NCBI GenBank assembly: GCA_033764265.1
Contig: JANRJB010000146.1
Span: forward strand, 1-10,584
Reading direction: 5' to 3'
Length of the DNA: 10,584 nt
Source of the DNA: VGEM01 sp033764265
Lineage (GTDB): Bacteria > Pseudomonadota > Alphaproteobacteria > Rhodospirillales > Rhodospirillaceae
A model generated the notes under the pieces. It worked only from the letters and a program-made list of their open reading frames with translations, was not told the origin of the DNA and searched no databases. Positions 1-6,469 of this stretch are shown one piece after another; within the stretch, counting starts at the first letter, position 1, and each line of letters begins with the position of its first letter. The translations under genes were made by a program, and so were the position numbers.

Positions 1-683
1 GGAACCGGGTAGTAAACCGGCAAATTGCTGTGCCGCCGAGTCACATCCCAGGACGTTGACAGGTTCAGTTCATGCGGCGCCGGGACAAACCTGGGCGCAG
101 AGGGCCCCGACGCGGCGATGCGCTCAATACCCGCGGGCGGCCCGAGGCGTTCGGTGTTGCGCTGCCCGGCGATTGTGATGGGGTCGATCTGAGGCGGCGG
201 GGCAGGTCTGGCGGTCGAAGGTGAAACACCGGCGGCTGGGGCCGGCCTGTCGCCGCGGCCGCCGAACAGGCCCTTGACCGAACTCCACAGCCCGAACTCC
301 TCCATCCCCGTGGCGGGATTGATGGACGCGTCCTGTTCGGCGGCGGCGCGCTCGGCGGCATTGGGTAGGCGGATGCGGGCCGGATCGACGCCCTGGGCCA
401 CCTGGCCGGCGACGAAGCGCCGCAGCAGATCGAGCGTATGGACCCAGGCCGGCACGACCACGTCGGGGCCGACATCAGACCGGTCGGCGGTGAATGACGG
501 GTCCAGCTCGGCCATGCGGGTGCGCACGGCCTGCGCCAGGGCGGGGTGACGCGCTGCATCGAAGCGTGCCAATTCTGCCCGGGCTTCCTGCAAAGCAGAG
601 GTTCGGGTCTCGGCATCGCGCGCGGTGGCCGCGCGCGCGATCTGCGACGCCAGATCGCGGACCTCGTCGCCGGCCTCGCCGGC

Positions 684-757
684 GAGTGGTCCGATTCCAA
701 CATTCGCATCCCGGCTCAGGGCGCAATCTTGCGAATGTTGGAATCAAAGGACCACTC
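684..757. repeat. Inverted repeat 1 of the insertion
   Basis: Left arm 684-708 pairs with right arm 730-757 around a 21-nt loop. The arms are identical except for a 3-nt bulge (aaa) at 746-748 in the right arm. The core of the arm is GATTCCAACATTCGC. It would form a strong hairpin in RNA on either strand. Confidence 0.85.
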
Positions 758-773
758 GAAATGTATGATTCTC

Positions 774-846
774 GTGGAGCTATGGATTTGACATTCGCTT
801 CCGGGTTTCGCTGCGACACGGCTAGCGAATGTCAAATCCGCTCCAC
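774..846. repeat. Inverted repeat 2 of the insertion
   Basis: Left arm 774-799 pairs with right arm 824-846 around a 24-nt loop. The arms are identical apart from a 3-nt bulge (tat, 781-783) in the left arm. The core is GGATTTGACATTCGCT. It is related to repeat 1 through the shared ACATTCGC and a GTGG-like outer end. The bulges of the two hairpins lie on their inward-facing arms, giving the pair mirror symmetry. Confidence 0.85.
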
Positions 847-1005
847 TAGCTCGGGATCGATGCCGGCGCGTTGCGCGGCCATCATCGCGAGGCCTTCGCG
901 GAACGAATAGCCATGACGGCGGCGGTCTTTCGGGGGGAGGGCGGCGGGAGCGGCAGTCGGCATGGGGCACCTGCGGGGCCGGGGTCAACACACCGCAACG
1001 TGGCA

Positions 1006-1032
1006 CAATCAGGAATATTCGTCAATCAGGAA
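1006..1032 (-). promoter_or_regulatory. Shared upstream tandem repeat of effector copy 1
   Basis: On the minus strand the 10-mer TTCCTGATTG occurs twice (1023-1032, then 1006-1015), start to start 17 bp. It lies about 43-69 bp upstream of the effector start at 963, in a locally AT-richer patch. The same arrangement occurs before copies 3 and 5. This suggests a common operator or promoter; the binding factor is unknown and no clean -35/-10 pair is evident. Confidence 0.5.
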
Positions 1033-1043
1033 ATGGAAAAATC

Positions 1044-1105
1044 AATTCATTATCCCGATCAAACGCCTGCCCGGTCAATCGCTCGTTCGATCAAAAGGTT
1101 GCCGA
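1044..1105. other. Intergenic gap between CoA ligase stop and effector 1 leader
   Basis: This 62-bp gap follows the CoA ligase stop on the minus strand. It holds two copies of TTTGATCG on the minus strand but no convincing hairpin-plus-T-tract terminator, so read-through from the ligase gene into effector 1 is possible. Confidence 0.4.
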
Positions 1106-3790
1106 TCACCCCGGTTGCGCCAGCCGCAGCACCGTGCGCACCAAGGTCGGTTCGCCGGGCGCGGGCTCGGCGGCGAAGCCGAGCGCGGCGGCCAGCGCCA
1201 GCATGCGGGCGTTGCCGGCCAGCACGTCGCCCCACAATTCGGTCACGCCGCGCCGACGGGCTTCGGCGATGGCGAGCTTCATCAGCGCGGTGCCCAGGCC
1301 CAGGCCCTTCTTGTCCGAGCGCACGGTGACGGCGTACTCGGCACGCCGGCCGTCGGGCTCGCCGTGCAGGCGCACCACGCCCCAGAAATCCGCCGGCGCA
1401 TTCCCGGGCGCGGCGACGAACGCCATTTCGCGGTCGTAGTCGATCTGCGTCAGGCGCGCGGCCAGATGGTGGTCGAGATCCTTGAGGCCGGTGAAGAAGC
1501 GGAACCGCGCGTCCTCGGGGCTGAGCGCGCGCACCAGGGCGCGCAGGGCGGGCTCGTCCTCGGGCCGGATCGGGCGCGCCGTCAGCCGTGCGCCGCCGGG
1601 CAAAGTCAGCGTTGTCGCCAGATGGTCGGGGTAGGGCGAGATCACCGGGCCGCCATGGGCGGCGTCGACCCGGATGCGGACGTCGAGCGCGATGACGCCC
1701 GCCGCCGAGGCCAACAGCGGGTTGATGTCGAGATCGGCGATGGTCGGGTGATCCGTCGCCAGCGCCGACAGGGCGACGATGGCCGCGGCCACGGCATCGA
1801 GGTCAGCCGCGGGCTGGTCGCGGTAGCCCTTCAGCAGCCGCCCGACACGGGTGTCATCGATCATGCGCCGGGCCAGGGCCAGGTTCAACGGCGGCAGGCC
1901 GAGCGCCTTGTCGTCGATCACCTCGACCGCCGTGCCGCCGTGGCCGAAGGCGACCACCGGCCCGAAGGTGGCATCCACCGCCAACCCCAGGATCAGCTCC
2001 TGGCCGCGGCGGCGGTCGATCATCTCCTCGACCAAGAAGCCGTCGAGGCGGGCGCCGGGGCGCAGCCGCGCCAGCCGGTCGACCATGGCTTCGGCGGCGA
2101 TGCGCACCGCTGCCGGCCCGTCCAGGTCGAGCGCAACGCCGCCCACGTCGCTTTTGTGCACGATGTCGGGCGAGACGATTTTGAGGGCGAGCCGGCCCGG
2201 CATGCCGTGCGCAACCTCAACCGCGGCCACGGGCGTGGCGGCGAAGGCGACACGGTTGGTGGGAATGCCGTACAGCGCCGCGATGTGCTTGGCGGCGTGG
2301 CCCGGCACCCAGCCGTGCGGCGTGGCGGCGGCCTCGGCCAGGAGGCGCGCAGTCTCGGCGCGCGCCGCGGGCGTCGGCGCGGCGGCCGGCGGCGGCACTT
2401 CCATCAGCGCCTCCTGCCGGCGGCGATACTGGTTCAAGCGGTTGAAGGCGGCGACCGCTTCCTCGGCGGTGGTGAAGTCGGGCAGCTTGGCGTTCGCGAA
2501 TGCGCGCCGCGCCGCGCCGACCGACCGGTCGCCGACCCAAGCCGCCAGCACCGGCACCCGCGCCACCGCGGCGGCGGCGATGGTGTGGGCGGCGGTGTCA
2601 TCGGGGTCGGAGACCGCGGTCGGGCAGTACAGCGCCAGCACCGCGTCGGCGCCGGGATCGTCGAGCACGATGTCGAGTGCCCGGCGGTAACGTTCTCCAT
2701 CTGCGTCGCCGATGATGTCGATCGGGTTGGCCCGGCTCCAGGTGCGCGGCAGCACGGCGTCGAGCGCGGCGCGGGTGCGGTCGGACAGGTCGGCCAGCCG
2801 CCCGCCGCCGGCCACCAGCGCATCGGCCGCCATCACGCCCATGCCGCCGCCGTTGGTGACGATCATCAGCCGCTCGCCTTTGGGCTGGCGCGCGGCGGAC
2901 AACAGCGCGGCGGTGTCGAACAGGTCGGCCAGCGTGTCCACGCGCACCAAGCCGGCGCGGGCGAAGGCCGCGTCGTACACGGAATCGGCGCCGGCCAGCG
3001 CGCCGGTGTGCGAGGCGGCGGCCTGGGCGCTGGCGGCGGTGCGCCCGCTCTTGATCACCACCACCGGCTTGAGCCGCGCCGCCGCGCGCGCCGCCGACAT
3101 GAATTTGCGTGGGCTGGTGACGGCCTCGACATACAGCAGGATGGCGCGGGTGTGCTTGTCGCCGGCCAAGTAGTCGAGCATGTCGCCGAAATCCACGTCG
3201 GCCATACCGCCGAGCGAAGCCACCACCGACAGCCCGATGCCGCGCGGCGCCGCCCAGTCGAGCAGCGTGGCCGCCACCGCGCCTGATTGCGCCACCACGG
3301 CCAGCGACCCGGGCGTCAGCGATGCGGGCGCCGCGCCGACGCGGGCGAAGCTGGCGTTCAACCCCAGGCGCGGCACCACCAGGCCCAGGCAGTTGGGCCC
3401 CAGGATGCGCACCAGGTGCGGCCGCGCGGCGTCCAGCATGGCCTGCTGCCGGGCCGCGCCGGCCGCGTCGCCGCCCTCGGCGAAGCCCGCGGGGATCACC
3501 ACCGCGCCGCGGCAGCCCTTGGCGCCCAGCGCGGCGATCAGGCCCGGCACCGCCTCGGGCGGCGTGGCGATGACGGCGAGATCCGGCACGAACGGTAGCG
3601 CGGCGACGCTGGGAAACGCCGCGACGCCGTTGATGTTGTCCGCGGTCGGATGCACCGCCGCCAGCGGCCCCTTGAAGCCAGCGGCGATGGCGCCAAGCAC
3701 CACGCGCCCGAGCGAGCCGGGCGTCCGACCGGCGCCGATCACCGCGATCGCGCGCGGCGCGAACAGGGCCTCGAGATTGCGCTGGGTCAC
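1106..3790 (-). CDS. NDP-forming acyl/acetyl-CoA ligase fused to GNAT acetyltransferase (Pat-like)
   Basis: This 894-residue protein has the five-part layout of bacterial Pat/YfiQ-type and ADP-forming acyl-CoA synthetase proteins. It has an N-terminal CoA-binding Rossmann domain (RNLEALFAPRAIAVIGAG, residues 4-21), succinyl-CoA-ligase-like domains to about 460, an ATP-grasp domain (LKIVSPDIVHKSDVGGV about 536, GHGGTAVEV about 616, DINPLL about 688) and a GNAT domain from about 730 with the acetyl-CoA loop KKGLGLGTALM near 827. His261 in SHTGALAG matches the phosphohistidine of ADP-forming acetyl-CoA synthetases, so the ligase part may be active, unlike Pat proteins reported to have lost it. 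Likely roles are acetyl-CoA/acetate interconversion or protein lysine acetylation in the cytoplasm. The start is GTG at 3790, chosen by family alignment; it overlaps the stop of effector fragment 2 by GTGA. No separate promoter is evident. Confidence 0.92.
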   Translation of the reverse strand: MTQRNLEALFAPRAIAVIGAGRTPGSLGRVVLGAIAAGFKGPLAAVHPTADNINGVAAFPSVAALPFVPDLAVIATPPEAVPGLIAALGAKGCRGAVVIPAGFAEGGDAAGAARQQAMLDAARPHLVRILGPNCLGLVVPRLGLNASFARVGAAPASLTPGSLAVVAQSGAVAATLLDWAAPRGIGLSVVASLGGMADVDFGDMLDYLAGDKHTRAILLYVEAVTSPRKFMSAARAAARLKPVVVIKSGRTAASAQAAASHTGALAGADSVYDAAFARAGLVRVDTLADLFDTAALLSAARQPKGERLMIVTNGGGMGVMAADALVAGGGRLADLSDRTRAALDAVLPRTWSRANPIDIIGDADGERYRRALDIVLDDPGADAVLALYCPTAVSDPDDTAAHTIAAAAVARVPVLAAWVGDRSVGAARRAFANAKLPDFTTAEEAVAAFNRLNQYRRRQEALMEVPPPAAAPTPAARAETARLLAEAAATPHGWVPGHAAKHIAALYGIPTNRVAFAATPVAAVEVAHGMPGRLALKIVSPDIVHKSDVGGVALDLDGPAAVRIAAEAMVDRLARLRPGARLDGFLVEEMIDRRRGQELILGLAVDATFGPVVAFGHGGTAVEVIDDKALGLPPLNLALARRMIDDTRVGRLLKGYRDQPAADLDAVAAAIVALSALATDHPTIADLDINPLLASAAGVIALDVRIRVDAAHGGPVISPYPDHLATTLTLPGGARLTARPIRPEDEPALRALVRALSPEDARFRFFTGLKDLDHHLAARLTQIDYDREMAFVAAPGNAPADFWGVVRLHGEPDGRRAEYAVTVRSDKKGLGLGTALMKLAIAEARRRGVTELWGDVLAGNARMLALAAALGFAAEPAPGEPTLVRTVLRLAQPG

Positions 3791-4045
3791 CGGCTCACCG
3801 TTGCGTCGGACCCGGCCAACTTAGGGACAGCGGCCGCGGCGGGCAATGTCGGCGCGGTGACAGGATGAGCGTGTTCGGCAATGCGTTCCTGGTCGGTGGG
3901 CAGGCGGATGCGGGCGGGATCGATGCCACGGGCCATCTGGCCGACGACGAAGCGGCGCAGCAGATCGGGCGTGTGGACCCAGGCCGGCACGACCACATCA
4001 GGCCTGGCTTCGGCAGGTGCTACGGCTAAGGAAGGATCGAGGTCA
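3787..4045 (-). pseudogene. Polymorphic effector copy 2, 5'-truncated fragment
   Basis: The family sequence is picked up at about residue 97 of the N-module (DLDPSLAVAPAEARPDVVV), continues through VPAWVHTPDLLRRFV and DPARIRLP, then leaves the family for an Ala/Pro-rich tail ending in a TGA at 3787-3789. An in-frame TAA lies a few codons upstream of the homology, so there is no N-terminal half and no family start; GTG codons near 3996 are the only possible starts. The DNA is nearly identical to the matching stretch of copy 3, so it probably derives from that lineage. It lies just after the lipoprotein gene, and its stop overlaps the CoA ligase start. Best read as a remnant left by displacement of the 5' part and C-terminal domain by the M23 cassette. 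Confidence 0.75.
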
Positions 4046-4089
4046 TCGACGAGAACGATTTACGCGTTTCCCGATGGGATGGCATCACG

Positions 4090-4791
4090 CTAGTTTTTCA
4101 TGGCTTGATACACGTCATAGGGCATCAGGCCGAAAACGAAACCACTGTTCATGCAGTCCACGTAGCCCATGCCGCATGCCTCCGACCACCGCGACATGAG
4201 TGGATTCAGAGCATCATTAAAATTCGCGGGCGCGGAGAACCAGGTGGACGCGCTGTGCCAGCCCGCGATCGCCCAAATTCCGTCACGCTGCACAAGAAAG
4301 ATACTGTCGTTCGTAACTCTATCCCCGACGAGGCGATAAACCGCGATCTCAGTGGTGTTCACCAGCGCCGCGGGTAGTGGCTGCCCTCGCCCCATGCGGT
4401 CGGCAGGTGTCGGCGCCGGACCTTCGACGGCGAAGTCGGAAAGTTCATCGTTTTGGATGGAGAAGATGTCGGCAATCGACAGGCGCCAGGGTTCCGAAAC
4501 GGCGATGTTGAATTTCTCCGCGTAGCCGGGTTCGTTGTCGATGGCATATCTCGTCGATTCGTCCTCGGCATCCAAATAAACGTGGCCGCGAGCCGGCAGC
4601 CCGACCATTGGACAGAACTTTCCGGCGATCCCCTCGCACGCGAGCCATGTCTTAAGGGAGCAAAACGGCGTTGCCGTCGCCGACTCGCACGGGGCCTGAT
4701 CGCCGGGATTCTGGCCGGGTTCGGCAGACCAACACGCGCCCACCCAAGACATCAACAGGAGCGCTGTAATGATTGGACTCGCACGACGCAT
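4090..4791 (-). CDS. Predicted periplasmic lipoprotein, candidate immunity protein for the M23 effector
   Basis: This is a 233-residue protein that I do not recognise. The N-terminus MRRASPIITALLLMSWVGAC is a typical lipoprotein signal (Arg-Arg, hydrophobic core, lipobox V-G-A-C with Cys20). The mature part has six further cysteines, including pairs around 35/44 and near the C-terminus (CGMGYVDC), possible disulphides. The ATG at 4791 is preferred because AGGAG sits 5 nt upstream; an ATG at 4833 is possible but would spoil the signal peptide. It starts about 50 bp after the effector 3 stop on the same strand, the usual place for an immunity gene. Base composition is less GC-rich than the core genes. 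Inference: membrane-tethered protection against a periplasmic peptidoglycan peptidase. It could instead be an unrelated cargo gene. Confidence 0.7.
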   Translation of the reverse strand: MRRASPIITALLLMSWVGACWSAEPGQNPGDQAPCESATATPFCSLKTWLACEGIAGKFCPMVGLPARGHVYLDAEDESTRYAIDNEPGYAEKFNIAVSEPWRLSIADIFSIQNDELSDFAVEGPAPTPADRMGRGQPLPAALVNTTEIAVYRLVGDRVTNDSIFLVQRDGIWAIAGWHSASTWFSAPANFNDALNPLMSRWSEACGMGYVDCMNSGFVFGLMPYDVYQAMKN

Positions 4792-4795
4792 TCGA

Positions 4796-4801
4796 TCTCC
4801 T
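4796..4801 (-). promoter_or_regulatory. Ribosome binding site deciding the lipoprotein start
   Basis: AGGAGA on the minus strand, with AGGAG 5 nt before the ATG at 4791. It favours this start over the in-frame ATGs at 4815 and 4833. Confidence 0.65.
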
Positions 4802-4840
4802 ATCCAACCCAGCATTCGAATCAAGACCGGCATCAAGGCA

Positions 4841-5960
4841 TTATTTGGGCCGTTGGGATTTCCAGCCAGGCAGAAGCGTGGCGGGATCGACAAATCTGCC
4901 GTTCCAGAACGTCTCGAGATGCACATGGGGCAGCATTTGGCCACTTTCCGAAATCTCGTGCCGCCCTTGATAATATCCAAGGGGCGTGACACCGCCGATG
5001 ACTTGATCGCCGATCTTCGGGCCTTGACCATCGACATACAGTAGCTTGGCCCTCATCCCTTTGAAGGGTCCGGTGCCCTGGATGTGAACCGAATTGTACT
5101 GCGCAAGTCGGGGATCTTTCTGGACGTTCGCATTCGGGTACGCTTGGCCGCGCCTCACAATCTTGCCATCGATCGGCGAAACGATCGGCGCCGACGGGTC
5201 GGCGAGCTTGATATCCACTCCCTGATGCAACCGTTTGCCGCCGGCCCGGGGTGCATCGTTCCAGCCGAACCCGTCGGGGTCGTTGCGTTCCACTCCGCGC
5301 GGCTGATTGTGAATCTTGGACGGCTCCAGGCCGGCGCGGGACGGGTCCAGGTGGTTGATGAACCAGCTGGGATACAGCTCCGGCACGGTCGGCGGCTGGG
5401 GCCGGCCTGTCGCCGCGGCCACCGAACCATCCCTTGATCGAACTCCACAGCCCGAACTCCTCCATCCCCGTGGCGGGATTGATGGACGCGTCCCGCGCGG
5501 CGGCGGCGCGTTCGGCGGCGTTGGGCAGGCGGATGCGGGCGGGATCGATGACACGGGCCACCTGGCCGGCGACAAAGCGGCGCAGCAGATCGGGCGTGTG
5601 GACCCAGGCCGGCACGACCACATCAGGCCCGGCTTCGGCGTGGTCGGCGGGGAACGAAGGGTCCAATTCGGTGAGGCGAGCGCGTAGGGCGCGGGCCAAC
5701 TTCGGATAGCGCGCCGAATCGAAGCGCGCCAATTCCGCCCGGGCTTCCTGCAAAGCAGAGATTTGGGTCTCGGCATCGCGCGCGGTGGCCGCGCGCGCGA
5801 TCTGCGACGCCAGATCGCGGACCTCGTCGCCGGCCTCGCCGGCCAACTCGGGATCGATGCCGGCCCGATTTGCAGCCATCATCGCGAGGCCTTCGCGGAA
5901 CGAATAGCCGTGACGGCGGCGGTCTTTCGGGGGGAGGGCGGCGGGAGCGGCAGTCGGCAT
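4841..5960 (-). CDS. Polymorphic effector copy 3 with C-terminal M23/LytM-type peptidase domain, split over two frames
   Basis: Residues 1-190 from the ATG at 5960 are the shared N-module (GYSFREGLAMMAANRAGIDP; VVVPAWVHTPDLLRRFV about 114-130; INPATGMEEFG about 160-170; Pro-rich linker ending PAPAA). The next 182 residues, in another frame from 5389 to the TAA at 4841, form a divergent M23 metallopeptidase domain. HQGVD gives the His and Asp zinc ligands, SPIDGKIVR the typical beta strand, and HVHLE the H-x-H motif. M23 enzymes cleave peptidoglycan cross-bridges or stems. In the N-module frame translation would run on as a basic, meaningless tail to 4833. A one-base skip near 5390 would fuse the parts into about 372 residues. 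There is no signal peptide, so delivery by a dedicated secretion machine is inferred. It is followed by a lipoprotein gene. It may be functional through frameshifting, a pseudogene, or affected by a sequencing error. Confidence 0.78.
5385..5395 (-). other. Cassette junction and frame switch in effector copy 3
   Basis: DNA identity between copies 1 and 3 stops at 5390/5391. The N-module frame reads GCC-GAC-CGT here and the peptidase frame reads ACC-GTG-CCG. The frame change therefore coincides with the end of homology, meaning the C-terminal cassette joins the module out of frame by one base. Confidence 0.7.
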
Positions 5961-6002
5961 GGGGCACCTGCGGGGCCGGGGTCAACACACCGCAACGTGG
6001 CA

Positions 6003-6029
6003 TAATCAGGAATATTCGTCAATCAGGAA
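6003..6029 (-). promoter_or_regulatory. Shared upstream tandem repeat of effector copy 3
   Basis: TTCCTGATTG at 6020-6029 and its one-mismatch copy TTCCTGATTA at 6003-6012 have 17 bp start-to-start spacing on the minus strand, 43-69 bp before the start at 5960. The block from the start codon to about 6040 is nearly identical to that of copy 1, then the two diverge. Probable common promoter or operator region. Confidence 0.5.
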
Positions 6030-6040
6030 GCGGAAAAATC

Positions 6041-6112
6041 ACATAATTGCCCGGTCCGCGCCGTGGACACGCCCCGGTGCAGCGCGAAGGCCCATGCTCA
6101 CTTCGGCCGGCC
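6041..6112. other. Intergenic gap between cytochrome stop and effector 3 leader
   Basis: This 72-bp gap contains a perfect 8-bp palindrome GGCCGGCC next to the cytochrome stop but no T-tract, so it is not a convincing terminator. No gene is seen. Confidence 0.4.
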
Positions 6113-6469
6113 CTATGGTGTGTCACCGCCCTCGGCCAGGATGCGCAGGTAGGCCACCGCCGCATCGAGTTCGGCGTCGGTCAGGTAATCGAATGCCGGC
6201 ATGATGAGGTCCATCGTGCTGTCGGGCGAGCCGGGGTGGCGGCCGGTCATGAGAAAGTCTTTCAATTCGGCGTCGGTCTTGGCGCGCACGAAGGTATTGC
6301 CGCGCAGGACCTCGCCCAGGTCCTTGAGGCCGGCGCCGTCGGGGCCGTGGCACGAGGCGCAATAGTCGGCGTAAACCGATGGCGCCGAGACCGGGGCTTG
6401 GGCCACGGCCTTTTCCGCGCTTGCGACCAGCGGCGCGAGGCCCGCCAGGGTCAGTGCAAGGCCCCTCAA
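6113..6469 (-). CDS. Small periplasmic class I c-type cytochrome
   Basis: The protein has 118 residues. The N-terminus MRGLALTLAGLAPLVASAEKAVAQA looks like a Sec signal peptide, cleaved near residue 25. The haem site is CASCH (residues 37-41), followed by GPDGAG as in cytochrome c553/cbb3-type small cytochromes, and Met90 in IMPAF is the expected distal ligand. It is likely a mono-haem electron carrier in the periplasm. The start is a TTG at 6469, whose TTGA overlaps the TGA stop of the upstream regulator gene, implying one transcript and translational coupling. The linkage to an oxygen-responsive regulator fits a role in microaerobic or anaerobic respiration. The redox partner cannot be told from sequence. 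Confidence 0.88.
   Translation of the reverse strand: MRGLALTLAGLAPLVASAEKAVAQAPVSAPSVYADYCASCHGPDGAGLKDLGEVLRGNTFVRAKTDAELKDFLMTGRHPGSPDSTMDLIMPAFDYLTDAELDAAVAYLRILAEGGDTP

Larger units (their letters stand above)
684..846. mobile_element. 163-bp double-hairpin insertion (MITE/REP-pair-like)
   Basis: Comparison with copies 3 and 5 shows extra DNA precisely inside the codons for PELAGEAG. It consists of two long imperfect palindromes, 684-757 and 774-846, separated by 16 bp. The outer ends resemble each other in inverted orientation (C-x-AGTGG at both edges, then ACATTCGC further in). Flanking gag/tag may be a 2-3 bp target duplication, but this is ambiguous. The length is not a multiple of three, so it frameshifts the host gene and also brings a TGA. 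No coding capacity is visible. It could be a non-autonomous miniature element or a BIME-like pair of REP palindromes. Confidence 0.75.
1..963 (-). pseudogene. Polymorphic effector copy 1, interrupted, incomplete at window edge
   Basis: The start at 963 matches copies 3 and 5, beginning MPTAAPAALPPKDRRRHGYS. The frame runs 43 residues and ends at a TGA (832-834) inside a 163-bp insertion. Removing 684-846 restores the frame exactly: the family sequence resumes at 683 (AGEAGDEVRDL) and stays open to the left edge, giving at least 266 residues. It passes VVVPAWVHTLDLLRRFV and INPATGMEEFG, then a Pro/Ala-rich linker, then a tail of about 45 residues that I do not recognise and that leaves the window. 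There is no signal peptide. Seen: the break, and close DNA identity to copy 3 from the linker back to the 5' end. Inferred: a formerly functional secreted effector, now a pseudogene unless the downstream part has its own start. Its C-terminal domain and any immunity gene lie outside the window. Confidence 0.8.

Noticed and set aside
65..709. Minus-strand frame within effector copy 1
   Set aside because: Arg/Pro/Ser-rich out-of-frame reading of the same DNA that encodes the family module in another frame.
684..757. Hairpin as an intrinsic terminator
   Set aside because: No T-tract follows either arm, and it lies inside a former coding sequence.
684..846. Paired palindromes as an integron attC site, CRISPR repeat or intron
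   Set aside because: No array, no integrase or Cas gene, no attC core sites, and no splicing features; a small insertion element explains the data better.
1060..1105. FNR box near TTTGATCG repeats upstream of effector 1
   Set aside because: Half sites are direct repeats with wrong spacing; no TTGAT-N4-ATCAA arrangement.
962..3286. Long plus-strand open frame opposite the CoA ligase gene
   Set aside because: His/Arg/Gly/Gln-rich antisense translation typical of GC-rich shadow frames; the minus strand encodes a clear multidomain enzyme.
4833..5390. Continuation of the copy 3 N-module frame as a genuine basic C-terminus
   Set aside because: It reads through the peptidase domain in the wrong frame and yields Arg-rich sequence without motifs, while the other frame has all M23 ligands.
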